A DNA stretch of 64,000 bases from Desulfobacca sp. (GTDB lineage Bacteria > Desulfobacterota > Desulfobaccia > Desulfobaccales > Desulfobaccaceae): the NCBI GenBank assembly GCA_020725545.1, contig DYEV01000019.1, positions 62,001-126,000 of the forward strand. The letters run 5' to 3'. The position numbers and the translations under genes are program-made. Under the pieces are notes generated by a model, which saw only the letters and a program-made list of their open reading frames with translations, made no database searches and was not told the DNA's origin. This document shows positions 26,220 to 34,842 of the stretch, piece after piece; the stretch's first letter is position 1, and each line of letters starts with the position of its first letter.

Positions 26220-28811
26220 ATGCGTTTTGATAAATTTACCCTCAAGGCTCAGCAGGCGGTGCAAGGGGCCCAGGAATTGGCTCAGACCCTGAACCACGCC
26301 CAGATTGAACCGGGTCACCTGCTCCGGACGCTCCTGGCCCAGGAAGAAGGCTTGGTCCGCCCGGTCTTGAAGAAATTGGAAGTGGAGCCCCAGCGGGTCA
26401 TTCAGGGGGTGGAAGAGATTCTCACCAGGCTCCCCCGGGTTTCTGGCGCGGCCCAAGTCTATCTTTCCCCGGCCTTGTCGCAGATCTTCGACGAGGCCTT
26501 TAAATTGGCCAACCAGATGAAAGATGAATATGTCTCCACGGAGCACCTTTTTCTGGCCCTGGCCATGGCCAAAAATACCGATGTGGGCAAGATGTTGGCC
26601 GGACTGGGGTTGCAACCCGAGGTCATCATGCAGGCCCTGGCTGGCCTGCGGGGCTCGCAGCGGGTGACGGACCAATCGCCGGAAGAAAAGTTTCAGCCGC
26701 TGGAAAAATATGGCCGAGATCTAACGGAATTGGCCCGCACCGGCAAGCTGGACCCGGTCATCGGCCGGGATATGGAAATCCGCCGCATCATGCAGGTGCT
26801 GTCCCGCCGGACGAAAAACAACCCGGTCCTCATCGGCGAAGCCGGGGTCGGCAAGACGGCCATCGTCGAAGGTCTGGCCCAGCGCATCGTCAACGGCGAT
26901 GTGCCCGAAACTCTGAAAAATAAACAGATCGTGGCCCTGGACATGGGCGCCCTCATCGCCGGCAGCAAATACCGCGGTGAGTTTGAGGACCGCTTGAAAG
27001 CCGTCCTGAAAGAGGTCGTGGAATCCGATGGCCGCATCATCCTCTTCATCGATGAACTCCACACGCTGGTCGGAGCCGGCGCCGCCGAGGGCGCAGTGGA
27101 CGCTTCCAATATGTTGAAGCCGCCGTTGGCCCGGGGGGAATTGCGCTGCATCGGTGCCACCACCATCAACGAATACCGCAAATACATCGAGAAAGACGCG
27201 GCCCTGGAACGTCGCTTCCAGCCCATCCTGGTGGCCGAACCGTCCGTGGAAGACACCATCTCCATCCTCCGGGGACTGAAAGAGCGTTATGAGGTGCATC
27301 ATGGCGTGCGCATCAAGGACAGCGCCATCATCGCCGCGGCTACCCTGTCGAAACGCTACATCACCGACCGCTTTCTGCCGGACAAGGCCGTAGACCTCAT
27401 TGATGAAGCGGCCAGCAAGCTGCGCATCGAGATCGACAGCCTGCCTGCCGAGATTGACGAAATCGAGCGGCGCATCCGTCAGGAGGAGATCGAAAAAGAA
27501 GCCCTGAAAAAAGAGACCGATCCCGGCTCCCAGGAGCGTCTGGAGAAGATCGAAAAATCGCTGGCCGACCTGCGGGAGCAGGCCGCGGCCATGAAGGCCA
27601 GGTGGCAGCAGGAAAAGGACGCCATCACCCGCATCCGGGCCATCAAAGAACAGATCGAAGAGACCAAGATCGCTGAGGCCCAGGCCGAGCGTCAGGGTGA
27701 TCTGGCCAAGGCCGCGGAACTGCGCTACGGCAAGCTTCTGAACCTGCAGAAGGAGTTGGAAGCCGAGAACCTGAAGTTGGCGGAATTGCAGAAAGATGGC
27801 GCCATGCTGAAGGAAGAGGTAGACGCCGAAGACGTGGCTGAGGTCGTGGCCAAGTGGACCGGCATCCCGGTGACCCGGCTGCTGGAAGGTGAAAAAATGA
27901 AGCTGGTCCACATGGAAGAACGCCTGGCAGCCCGGGTGGTGGGCCAGATCGAAGCGGTGCAGGCCGTCGCTAACGCCGTGCGCCGGGCCCGCTCAGGCAT
28001 CCAGGACCCCAACCGGCCTCTGGGTTCTTTCATCTTCATGGGCCCCACCGGCGTCGGCAAGACCGAGTTGGCCCGGGCTTTGGCCGAATTCCTCTTTGAT
28101 TCGGAGCAGGCCCTGATCCGCTTGGACATGTCGGAATACATGGAGAAACACACGGTCTCCCGACTCATCGGCGCCCCTCCCGGCTATGTGGGCTATGAGG
28201 AAGGCGGCCAGCTCACCGAAGCGGTGCGCCGCCGGCCTTATTCGGTGGTCCTCTTCGATGAAATCGAAAAGGCCCATCCCGAGGTCTTCGATGCTTTGCT
28301 TCAGATCCTGGACGACGGCCGCATGACCGACGGTCATGGCCGGACCGTGGATTTTAAAAACACCATCGTCATCATGACTTCGAACATCGGCAGCCAGTAT
28401 ATTACGGAAGTCAAGGATGAAGCCGAGATGCGCCACAAGGTCATGGAAGCCCTGCGGTTCCACTTCAAACCGGAGTTCCTCAACCGCGTGGATGATATCA
28501 TCATCTTCCACCGGCTGACCAAAGAACATCTGCGCCAGATCGTTGACCTGCAGGTGCAGCGCCTGGTCAAGCGTTTGGCGGAACACGGCATCCACTTGGT
28601 CCTCACCGATCGGGCCCGGGATTTCCTGGCCGAAGCTGGCTACGACCCGGTCTATGGCGCCCGGCCGCTGCGGCGGGTCATCCAGAAGGAGGTCCAGGAC
28701 AGCCTGGCCAAGCTCATCCTCAGCGGTGAATTTGTGGAGGGTGATACCGTCACCGTAGACGCTGACGCCGCCGGTTTGGTCTTTGCCAAGACGGGGAAAG
28801 GCGAAAAATAA
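26220..28811 (+). CDS. clpB: ATP-dependent disaggregase ClpB
   Basis: Hsp100 hexameric chaperone that works with DnaK to extract proteins from aggregates. The 863 residues show an N-terminal substrate domain (2-145), the first AAA+ module ([28 protein letters not shown]), a long middle coiled coil (about 405-520, rich in Glu/Lys/Arg heptads), and the second AAA+ module ([25 protein letters not shown]). It has no ClpP-binding loop, as expected for ClpB. Length is normal. Heat control may act at the leader. Confidence 0.97.
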   Translation: MRFDKFTLKAQQAVQGAQELAQTLNHAQIEPGHLLRTLLAQEEGLVRPVLKKLEVEPQRVIQGVEEILTRLPRVSGAAQVYLSPALSQIFDEAFKLANQMKDEYVSTEHLFLALAMAKNTDVGKMLAGLGLQPEVIMQALAGLRGSQRVTDQSPEEKFQPLEKYGRDLTELARTGKLDPVIGRDMEIRRIMQVLSRRTKNNPVLIGEAGVGKTAIVEGLAQRIVNGDVPETLKNKQIVALDMGALIAGSKYRGEFEDRLKAVLKEVVESDGRIILFIDELHTLVGAGAAEGAVDASNMLKPPLARGELRCIGATTINEYRKYIEKDAALERRFQPILVAEPSVEDTISILRGLKERYEVHHGVRIKDSAIIAAATLSKRYITDRFLPDKAVDLIDEAASKLRIEIDSLPAEIDEIERRIRQEEIEKEALKKETDPGSQERLEKIEKSLADLREQAAAMKARWQQEKDAITRIRAIKEQIEETKIAEAQAERQGDLAKAAELRYGKLLNLQKELEAENLKLAELQKDGAMLKEEVDAEDVAEVVAKWTGIPVTRLLEGEKMKLVHMEERLAARVVGQIEAVQAVANAVRRARSGIQDPNRPLGSFIFMGPTGVGKTELARALAEFLFDSEQALIRLDMSEYMEKHTVSRLIGAPPGYVGYEEGGQLTEAVRRRPYSVVLFDEIEKAHPEVFDALLQILDDGRMTDGHGRTVDFKNTIVIMTSNIGSQYITEVKDEAEMRHKVMEALRFHFKPEFLNRVDDIIIFHRLTKEHLRQIVDLQVQRLVKRLAEHGIHLVLTDRARDFLAEAGYDPVYGARPLRRVIQKEVQDSLAKLILSGEFVEGDTVTVDADAAGLVFAKTGKGEK

Positions 28812-28838
28812 GCGCCAGGACAACGATGCATATCCTGC

Positions 28839-28906
28839 GGCGGGCGGACCCTTCCGGCCCGCCCTGAAAAATCATTTTTGGTGGCACAGGTTCGCCCGCC
28901 TGTGCC
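28839..28906 (+). terminator. Tandem hairpins after clpB
   Basis: GGCGGGC/GCCCGCC (28839-28863) and GGCACAGG/CCTGTGCC (28883-28906) are perfect stems of 7 and 8 bp. Neither is followed by a strong T run, so termination is plausible but not certain. No gene is seen between 28812 and 29231 apart from the repeat arm at 29035. Confidence 0.4.
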
Positions 28907-29034
28907 ATAATCATTCAGCAGCACAGGCGTGTCCAAGAGACTTCTTGCAGGGGGTCACAACCTTCCTCCCAGGGGGAAATCTTCTCCTGAAGAGGGTTAA
29001 TCTCATTCTCATCCTGTGCGCCGCCAGGGACCTG

Positions 29035-29069
29035 AGATTCTTCGGTCGCTGCGCTCCCTCAGAATGACA
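29035..29069. repeat. Interspersed palindromic repeat, single arm (copy B)
   Basis: GATTCTTCGGTCGCTGCGCT followed by CCCTCAGAATGAC matches the right arm of the repeats at 19292 and 31108. The left half is degenerate or absent. Confidence 0.6.
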
Positions 29070-29231
29070 GAAGAGGCTGCCTTGAAATAACTTCACAGCC
29101 CGCCGGGCTGGATGCAGAACCCTTACTGGACCCTACTGTTATCGGAAACTAAATTTCCCTCTGCTGCTCAGGCTAGGTTACAGAGATACAACTTTAATTT
29201 AATTCCTAAAAGTCGAAAACTGGCCACCGCC

Positions 29232-30104
29232 ATGATTGATAAATTGGACCTGCACCGTCGTCTCTCTGACCATGTCCGCTATTTGAGCGAAACCCTGGGA
29301 GATCGGAGCGTCTATCGACCCCAGGCCCTGCAGGCCGCGGCGGACTATGTCAGTCAGCATCTGGGTGCCCTGGGGTGGCCCCTGCAGCGCCAGAGTTTTG
29401 TGTATATGAAGCAGGAGGTGGCCAATATCATCGCCGGCTGGCAAGACCCCAAAGGCTACTATATCCTGGGAGCTCATTATGATACGGTGGTGGGGACGCC
29501 CGGAGCGGATGACAATGCCAGCGGCGTGGCGGTGCTCCTGGAGACGGCCCGCTTGGCCAGCACCCTGCCCTCTCCCCTGCCCTGGACCTTCATCGGCTTT
29601 ACCACCGAAGAACCGCCCGCCTTTTTTACGCCGTATATGGGCAGCCGGGTCTACGCCAAACGGGCCAAAGAGCAGGGACACGTCATTAAAGGGATGCTCT
29701 GTCTGGAAATGGTGGGCTACTACTGCCATGAACCGGACAGCCAGCCCCTGCCCTTCCCTCTCCAATATATGGGTTATCCCACCACAGGCAATTTCATCGG
29801 TCTGGTGGCCGACCGCCGTTCCCGGTCATTGCTGACGGCCTTGGAGCAGGCCTTGCGGAGCGGTTGCCATCTGCCCACCGCCTCCATCGCCATCCCTTTG
29901 GGAGGCTACCTGCTGCCGGAAAGCCGTTTGAGTGACCACGCCAATTTCTGGGATCAGGGCTATCCGGCGGTGATGCTCACCGATACCGCCTTTTTGCGCA
30001 ACCCCAATTATCACGGCCCCGGGGATGTCATGGCCACCCTGGATTTTGACGCCATGGTTGAACTCACCCTGGGATTGTATTACTTTATTCAGCAGCACTG
30101 CTAA
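29232..30104 (+). CDS. M28-family zinc aminopeptidase-like protein
   Basis: A 290-residue protein with the M28 metal-site motifs in order: GAHYDTV, GADDNASGVAVLLE, TTEEPPAF, LEMVGYY and NYHGPGD. These supply the two-zinc ligands and the general-base Glu of peptidase family M28. No clear signal peptide, so location is uncertain. I chose MIDKLDLHRRL because homology begins there; an in-frame ATG at 29112 would add 40 unconserved residues, and neither start has a good ribosome site. It is followed after 17 bases by the YkgJ-type gene. Confidence 0.85.
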   Translation: MIDKLDLHRRLSDHVRYLSETLGDRSVYRPQALQAAADYVSQHLGALGWPLQRQSFVYMKQEVANIIAGWQDPKGYYILGAHYDTVVGTPGADDNASGVAVLLETARLASTLPSPLPWTFIGFTTEEPPAFFTPYMGSRVYAKRAKEQGHVIKGMLCLEMVGYYCHEPDSQPLPFPLQYMGYPTTGNFIGLVADRRSRSLLTALEQALRSGCHLPTASIAIPLGGYLLPESRLSDHANFWDQGYPAVMLTDTAFLRNPNYHGPGDVMATLDFDAMVELTLGLYYFIQQHC

Positions 30105-30121
30105 TTTTCTCTGAGGATGTA

Positions 30122-31054
30122 ATGGAGCAAAAATCAAAATTTATCGGCAAAATCCGCGACAATCCGCTGATTGCCCTGGAGCGGGGCAACCGGGATGTCA
30201 TGCTCACCATCTGGCGGGAATATCTCACGGAAATTCTGGAACTGGACCCCAAATCCGGGCGCCGACGGCTGCTCATCCAACGCCTGGAACACGCCGGCGA
30301 TTTCGATAAGTTATACAGCGACTGGAATGACCTGTCTACCCAGGAGCGGGGTGACCGCTGGTTGGCGCTGATCCGCACCACCAAAGCCCTGTTAGCGGAA
30401 GTCAAGGATGTTTGCCTGCGCTGCGGTGACTGCTGTTTCCAGAGCAGCCCCACCCTGACCGAGGCAGATATGGGCCTCTTCCAGGACAACATCCTGGGCT
30501 GGACCGAAGTCTACACCCTGCGCCGGGGCGAGCGGGGGGTGGATCCCCGCAGTGGTGCGGTAACCCCCATCACCGAGGAACGGCTCAAGATTAAGGAACA
30601 TGCCGCCACCAAAAACTGCCTCTTCTATGCCACCAACCCCAGCCGCTGCCTGATCTATGAACACCGGCCGCAACAGTGCCGGGAGCAGCTGTGCAATCGG
30701 CGGGAAGAGGAGCTGCCGCCGCCGCCTACGGCTTTCTTGACTCGGCAAGCCTTTTTCGGCCAACACCCGGAATTATGGGCCCTGCTTGTCGCGCATGAAG
30801 AACGCTGTGCCATCGCCAGGTTGGAACAGGCCCTGGAGCTGCTCGCCGCCAATAATGAGGACGAGGCCTCAGAAACCCTCTTTGATATGCTGCATTTTGA
30901 TCATTACCTGCGCCAACTCCTCCTGACCGAATGGGAGATTCCCGCCGGAGCCCTGGACTTTCTCCTGGGCCGGCCGTTGACCCAACTCTTGCCGCAGCTC
31001 GGCCTGAAAGCGGAAATGACCGCCAACGGCGTCTTCCGCCTGGAACGGCTATAA
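30122..31054 (+). CDS. YkgJ-family cysteine-cluster protein
   Basis: The 310 residues carry a metal-binding Cys cluster of the YkgJ family: CLRCGDCC at about 99-106, then CLFY, CLIYEHRPQQCREQLC. The family is predicted to chelate zinc or iron; its molecular role is unknown. The N-terminal 95 residues and C-terminal 130 residues are helical and not recognised. It follows the M28 peptidase closely, suggesting co-transcription. Confidence 0.82.
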   Translation: MEQKSKFIGKIRDNPLIALERGNRDVMLTIWREYLTEILELDPKSGRRRLLIQRLEHAGDFDKLYSDWNDLSTQERGDRWLALIRTTKALLAEVKDVCLRCGDCCFQSSPTLTEADMGLFQDNILGWTEVYTLRRGERGVDPRSGAVTPITEERLKIKEHAATKNCLFYATNPSRCLIYEHRPQQCREQLCNRREEELPPPPTAFLTRQAFFGQHPELWALLVAHEERCAIARLEQALELLAANNEDEASETLFDMLHFDHYLRQLLLTEWEIPAGALDFLLGRPLTQLLPQLGLKAEMTANGVFRLERL

Positions 31055-31107
31055 AAAGATCGGGCCTTGGGACATCCTTAATAAATCAGGTCGAGATAGT
31101 ACCTCCA

Positions 31108-31229
31108 GGTTGTTGCAAACCTTTTTTGTCATTCGGAACGGAGCGCAAGATCTCTTACTAGCTGGAAAGATAAGATTCTTTGCTGCGCTCAAAATGACCC
31201 AGAATCGGTGGTAAGGGTCTTGCAACAGC
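31108..31229. repeat. Interspersed palindromic repeat, copy C
   Basis: Outer arms GTTGCAAACC and its near complement in GGTCTTGCAACAGC enclose the inner palindrome CATTCGGAACGGAGCGCAAG and TAAGATTCTTTGCTGCGCTC. Same family and layout as 19292-19418. Confidence 0.75.
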
Positions 31230-31293
31230 TTCTGGTATACTCACAGGCTGGAGCAAACGACGCCGAAAATATCCGCGAGCCCAGGTAACCCCC

Positions 31294-31321
31294 TTGACTT
31301 AAAAAAGATACTTATTACTAT
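31294..31321 (+). promoter_or_regulatory. Likely sigma-70 promoter for the small Cys-rich gene
   Basis: TTGACT (31294-31299), 16 bases, TACTAT (31316-31321), in an AT-rich run ending at an AAGGAGG ribosome site for the gene at 31350. Confidence 0.5.
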
Positions 31322-31349
31322 TTAATAAACAATAAAAAAGGAGGCCGAC

Positions 31350-31706
31350 ATGGCTGGCGTCCAGATAGAGCGAGCTCCCGGTGGTTTCCAAGTGGATGGT
31401 TTGATCCTGCAACGGGGAAAATGCGGTTGTGGCGGCATGGGCGGCGATTGCTGTTTTACCTATTCCAAGGTGAAAAAAGAAGGCAACCGCCTGGTCTACG
31501 AAGGCAAGGCGACCGCGCCATCCACCAGCAACAATTTCGACTGGGGCTATGTGGTCCGCAAGGGCGAGGTAGAAGTGCAGGTCGATGTGCAGGATAGCCA
31601 CGACCCAATTCCCTATTTTGCCGGCCATTATCCACCGAAACTCGCTGAGTGGGTGGCGCGGGGCTGGGAGGTGGTTTCCCAGTATGAGCGGCCGGCCGAG
31701 GCCTAA
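31350..31706 (+). CDS. Small conserved-looking Cys-rich protein, function unknown
   Basis: A 118-residue protein not recognised as a known family. It contains a Cys/Gly cluster KCGCGGMGGDCC (about residues 24-35) and a soluble C-terminal part (WGYVVRKGEVEVQVDVQDSH, then YPPKLAEWVARGWEVV). Strong AAGGAGG ribosome site and a good promoter suggest substantial expression. The next gene is a small zinc-ribbon protein before a strong terminator; the two likely form one transcript. The Cys cluster could bind a metal; nothing more can be claimed. Confidence 0.75.
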   Translation: MAGVQIERAPGGFQVDGLILQRGKCGCGGMGGDCCFTYSKVKKEGNRLVYEGKATAPSTSNNFDWGYVVRKGEVEVQVDVQDSHDPIPYFAGHYPPKLAEWVARGWEVVSQYERPAEA

Positions 31707-31828
31707 AAGCTGGGCCAAGGGCAGAAACAGACCAACGTGATGTGGTCCAGCCCCAAAAAATGAGTGATATTCCTTTGAGCAAGACCAAGGGAAAAAGTAT
31801 CCCTGCAGTTAGGAGAGGAGTTTTACCA

Positions 31829-31978
31829 ATGTGTCAAAGCTGTCAGGCCCATAAACCAAAAGAAGAGACCGAAGATACTGTCCAATTTTATTGTGCCCAA
31901 TGCAATGCCCTGAAAGAGGGCGCCAAGGGGGCGCCCAAGCCGGAGTGCTGCGGCAAGAAAATGCAGGAAGTTGAATAA
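31829..31978 (+). CDS. Small zinc-ribbon protein
   Basis: A 49-residue protein with CQSCQAH, YCAQC and ECCGKKM, which would form a compact zinc-binding knuckle. The ATG at 31829 is placed after GGAGAGGAG; longer in-frame starts at 31742 and 31760 lack such a site. It ends 14 bases before a strong terminator (31993-32043). Function unknown. Confidence 0.72.
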   Translation: MCQSCQAHKPKEETEDTVQFYCAQCNALKEGAKGAPKPECCGKKMQEVE

Positions 31979-31992
31979 TTCTTCCCGGGTAC

Positions 31993-32043
31993 GCCCTGTC
32001 AGGTGGGCTCTGCCGCCCCCGAGCCGCTTGACAGGGCTTTTTT
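31993..32043 (+). terminator. Rho-independent terminator
   Basis: GCCCTGTCA (31993-32001) and TGACAGGGC (32029-32037) form a perfect 9-bp stem, with additional GGGCTC/GAGCC pairing inside, then six Ts (32038-32043). Confidence 0.9.
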
Positions 32044-32068
32044 CTGTGGTAACATAATAAGGGCGTGC

Positions 32069-32145
32069 GGGCGATTAGCTCAGTTGGATAGAGCGTTGGT
32101 CTCCGGAACCAAAGGTCAGGTGTTCGAGTCACCTATCGCCCGCCA
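32069..32145 (+). tRNA. tRNA-Arg, anticodon CCG
   Basis: A 77-base cloverleaf: acceptor GGGCGAT pairs with ATCGCCC, discriminator G and an encoded CCA. The D stem is GCTC/GAGC, the anticodon stem TTGGT/ACCAA with loop CTCCGGA (anticodon CCG reading CGG), and the T arm AGGTG-TTCGAGT-CACCT. All stems pair fully. Confidence 0.95.
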
Positions 32146-32157
32146 ATCTCATAAATT

Positions 32158-32185
32158 GCTTCCCTTCGTTGGAAGCTTTTTTTTT
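32158..32185 (+). terminator. Rho-independent terminator after tRNA-Arg
   Basis: GCTTCC (32158-32163) pairs with GGAAGC (32171-32176), followed by nine Ts. It lies 12 bases after the tRNA. Confidence 0.88.
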
Positions 32186-32268
32186 CTGAAAAATCAGCCC
32201 AATGACGAGGACGCCTTGCTTTTTCAGCCTTTTTCCGGCTAGTCATTTTAGGTTCGAAGGGGAACGGG

Positions 32269-33042
32269 ATGAATATGCAGCGATGCTCTGAGGGGAGCTT
32301 GGTCTGGTGGCAGTGGCCACTTTTGGCGGCATTTTCTGAATTAGAACACCGCATCTGGACCCGCCACGGCGGCGTCAGTCCGGCCCCCTATGACAGTTTG
32401 AACCTGAGCTACACCGTCGGCGATGCCTCGGCGCATGTGCGCCAGAATCGCACCCTCGTGCGGCAGGCCATGGGGCTGGCGGAACTCATCAGCGTCGGTC
32501 AGGTGCATGGCAGCAATACCCTGATCCTGATGGACCGGCAGACCATCCGGGAGGCAGGGGAAGTGCGGGGCATCGATATTCTGATCACGAACCTGCCGGG
32601 GATCGGCTTGTTGATCAAGCAGGCGGACTGCCAGGCGGTGGCTTTATATGATCCGGAGCAGCGGGTCATCGCCAATATTCACTGCGGTTGGCGGGGCAAT
32701 GTCCAGAATGTCATCGGCCAGGCGGTGGGACGGTTACAGGAGGCCTTTGGCAGCCGCCCGGCAGCTCTGTATGCCGGGATCAGCCCGTCCCTGGGACCGT
32801 GCTGTGCTGAGTTCAAGAATTTTCAGCAGGAGATGCCGCCGGAGTTCTGGCAGTACCAGGTCCGCCCCACCTATTTTGATCTGTGGCAGATCAGCGTTGA
32901 CCAGTTACTGGCTGCTGGCCTGCCGCGGGAACATATCCAGCTGGCCGGCCTCTGCAGCCGCTGCCAGGCAGAGGATTTTTTTTCCTATCGGCGAGAGAGA
33001 GTGACTGGGCGCAACGGTACGGTGGTGGCCTTGGGGGAGTAA
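32269..33042 (+). CDS. pgeF: YfiH/PgeF-family polyphenol oxidase (purine nucleoside phosphorylase/editing)
   Basis: The 257 residues show YfiH (Cu-oxidase_4) motifs: TRHGGVSPAPYDSLNL, QVHGSNT, IKQADCQAVALYD, NIHCGWRGN and GPCCAEF. The zinc ligands (one Cys and two His) are all present. Members phosphorolyse purine nucleosides, and E. coli PgeF removes mis-incorporated serine from peptidoglycan precursors. Start follows AAGGGG. It stands alone between the tRNA gene and the convergent ssb group. Confidence 0.9.
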   Translation: MNMQRCSEGSLVWWQWPLLAAFSELEHRIWTRHGGVSPAPYDSLNLSYTVGDASAHVRQNRTLVRQAMGLAELISVGQVHGSNTLILMDRQTIREAGEVRGIDILITNLPGIGLLIKQADCQAVALYDPEQRVIANIHCGWRGNVQNVIGQAVGRLQEAFGSRPAALYAGISPSLGPCCAEFKNFQQEMPPEFWQYQVRPTYFDLWQISVDQLLAAGLPREHIQLAGLCSRCQAEDFFSYRRERVTGRNGTVVALGE

Positions 33043-33289
33043 GTGGCGGTTAGCAACAGGAATTAACCTGCCAACAGCATGAGACCTCACCGTGGCAAGA
33101 CCTCCAGTCCGGCGAGCCGACACCGCCGCACTGGAAGTCTTTGGCCAACTTCAGGTTGTTGCCGGACGCCAGCTCTTCCCTTCCCTTGGCGCCGCCAGCT
33201 TACAACAAACTGCCTCAGGGGAACGAATGTTAGGGCCGTGCTGGCCGGGCACGAAGTCCCGGGACCGAACGTGTCACGGTAGCCCAGGC

Positions 33290-33427
33290 TTATTCACCTT
33301 TCTTGGAAACTTTGCCCTTGAGGTCTTCGAAGGTCTTCTTGGCGGTATCAATGACGCTCTGGACCTGTTGAGGATATTTGTAACCGATATAGACGCCGAC
33401 AACAAACAGCAGAATGCCGAACCACAT
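33290..33427 (-). CDS. 45-residue single-pass membrane protein
   Basis: An ATG at 33427 with AAGGAAG upstream opens MWFGILLFVVGVYIGYKYPQ, a transmembrane helix with a glycine spacing, followed by an amphipathic Lys/Glu-rich tail ending KGKVSKKGE. Its length, ribosome site and composition look like a real microprotein. It is the last gene of the ssb-HEAT group on the minus strand, 48 bases after the HEAT gene. Function unknown. Confidence 0.72.
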   Translation of the reverse strand: MWFGILLFVVGVYIGYKYPQQVQSVIDTAKKTFEDLKGKVSKKGE

Positions 33428-33475
33428 AGTTATCTTCCTTTCTCAACCTTTTTTTCTTGCTTACTTATCATTACT

Positions 33476-34120
33476 TTAGCCCTTCAGGCTCTGGAGCGCC
33501 TGTTGGGCGATGTGCCCGAGGGTGGAATCCTGCAAGGAACCATTCTGGTAAAGCTTGACGGGGGTGGGGTCAGAGACCAGGGCGGTTAAGGCGGGAACCG
33601 CCTCCTGAGCCCGCAAGATGCCCAGACACCAGGCAGCGTGGGCCTGGACCTGGGGATTGGCATCGGAGAGGCAGGCCTGAATACGAGGCGCCCCCTCCCG
33701 GACAATTTCGGGATGGGATTGGGCCAGGCGTCCCAGACCCCAGAGCATGCCTTCCCGGGCAAACTCATCTTCGAGGAATTGGAACAGCATTTCGATAATA
33801 TCCGCCACCAGGCGATAGTTGGTCCGGCCGATTTCCCCCAACAGGGCGGCAGCACCCCAGCCAAAGCTGGCCGAGTCTTCGTTCAGGGACCAGAGCAGGC
33901 GGGGAATGATCTGCGCAATGGCTTTGGGGTGGCTCTGGGCGATCTCTCCCACTGCCTCAATGGCCCGCCAGTGCAGTTGACTGCCTGGGTCAAAAAGGAG
34001 CTGCAGGAGGATGGTAACCACTCCCCCGGTCTGGTCGTGGAGTCCGGCCACCGCAGTAATATCACCGCGTTCCAAAAGCTGAACAATCTGAGCGCGTTTA
34101 GCTGAGCGGCTGGTGGCCAT
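33476..34120 (-). CDS. HEAT-repeat protein, DVU0298-like family
   Basis: The 214 residues are built of helical HEAT repeats (LHWRAIEAVGEIAQSHP, WGAAALLGEIGRTNYRL, MLWGLGRLAQSHPEIV, QAHAAWCLGILRA). The phrase WSLNEDSASFGWGA followed by LLGEI resembles the DVU0298 family of sulfate reducers and relatives. HEAT scaffolds bind proteins; no target is known. It lies 43 bases after ssb on the same strand. Confidence 0.8.
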   Translation of the reverse strand: MATSRSAKRAQIVQLLERGDITAVAGLHDQTGGVVTILLQLLFDPGSQLHWRAIEAVGEIAQSHPKAIAQIIPRLLWSLNEDSASFGWGAAALLGEIGRTNYRLVADIIEMLFQFLEDEFAREGMLWGLGRLAQSHPEIVREGAPRIQACLSDANPQVQAHAAWCLGILRAQEAVPALTALVSDPTPVKLYQNGSLQDSTLGHIAQQALQSLKG

Positions 34121-34163
34121 AGCTGAACACTATTCTCCCTTTGGTCTGTCGGCAGTGCTTGGG

Positions 34164-34577
34164 TTAGAAGGGGAAATCGTCCTCTTCCGCGGCTCCCCCG
34201 GGGGGCGGTGGGAACGGCGGTTCCTCGCGGGTACCGGCCCGCTCGGCTGCCGCTCCTAACATTTGCATGTCTCTGGCAATGATTTCGGTGGTATAGCGTT
34301 TGACGCCGTCCTTCTCATAGGAAGTGGTGCGCAATCTCCCCTCGATATACACCTGTTTGCCCTTGGCCAGATATTGTCCACAAATTTCCGCCAGCTTCCC
34401 CCAGGCCGTGATATTATGCCACTCTGTCAGTTCCTGACGGTTGCCACTCTTATCGTTAAAGATTTCCGTGGTGGCAATCCGGAATTTGGCCACCGCGGTG
34501 CCGTTGGCGGTATAACGCACTTCGGGGTCTGCCCCCAGGTGGCCGATGAGAATGACCTTGTTAACGCCTCTGCTCAT
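34164..34577 (-). CDS. ssb: Single-stranded DNA-binding protein
   Basis: The 137 residues have the SSB OB-fold ([57 protein letters not shown]) and the disordered tail ending EEDDFPF, the conserved tip that docks repair and replication partners. Start has GGGGGAA upstream. First gene of a minus-strand group with the HEAT and 45-residue proteins. Confidence 0.96.
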   Translation of the reverse strand: MSRGVNKVILIGHLGADPEVRYTANGTAVAKFRIATTEIFNDKSGNRQELTEWHNITAWGKLAEICGQYLAKGKQVYIEGRLRTTSYEKDGVKRYTTEIIARDMQMLGAAAERAGTREEPPFPPPPGGAAEEDDFPF

Positions 34578-34765
34578 AATCGTTTCCCCCAGAGATTATC
34601 CAGCGATTGGCAACGCCAGGAACCTGTGAAATAATTCATTATCACAAATCTGCGGACCTGGCAAGCAGGATCGTCACGCCCCCGGGTCTTCCTTTGGTGT
34701 CGCGTTCAGATCGGTAATCAGCCCGTGAAAAAAAATTTCTCTCTGGTGACAATGACAATTTTCTT

Positions 34766-34780
34766 GTGGTATGATACCAC
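34766..34780. promoter_or_regulatory. Perfect 7-1-7 inverted repeat, GntR-type operator candidate
   Basis: GTGGTATGATACCAC is fully symmetric. The core TGGTATGATACCA resembles operators of FadR-subfamily GntR regulators (TGGTnnnACCA form). It lies between the divergent ssb and the lipoprotein gene at 34843. The T run just after it would also permit a weak transcription stop. Confidence 0.5.
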
Positions 34781-34842
34781 TGTTTTTCAGACGTTTTGAA
34801 AGAATCGTATACTTCATCACAAATATTTGATACATATCCTCC

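Noticed and set aside
26721-27911. 396-codon minus-strand frame inside clpB
   Set aside because: Long only because of GC-rich codon use in clpB; translation is low-information and clpB is certain.
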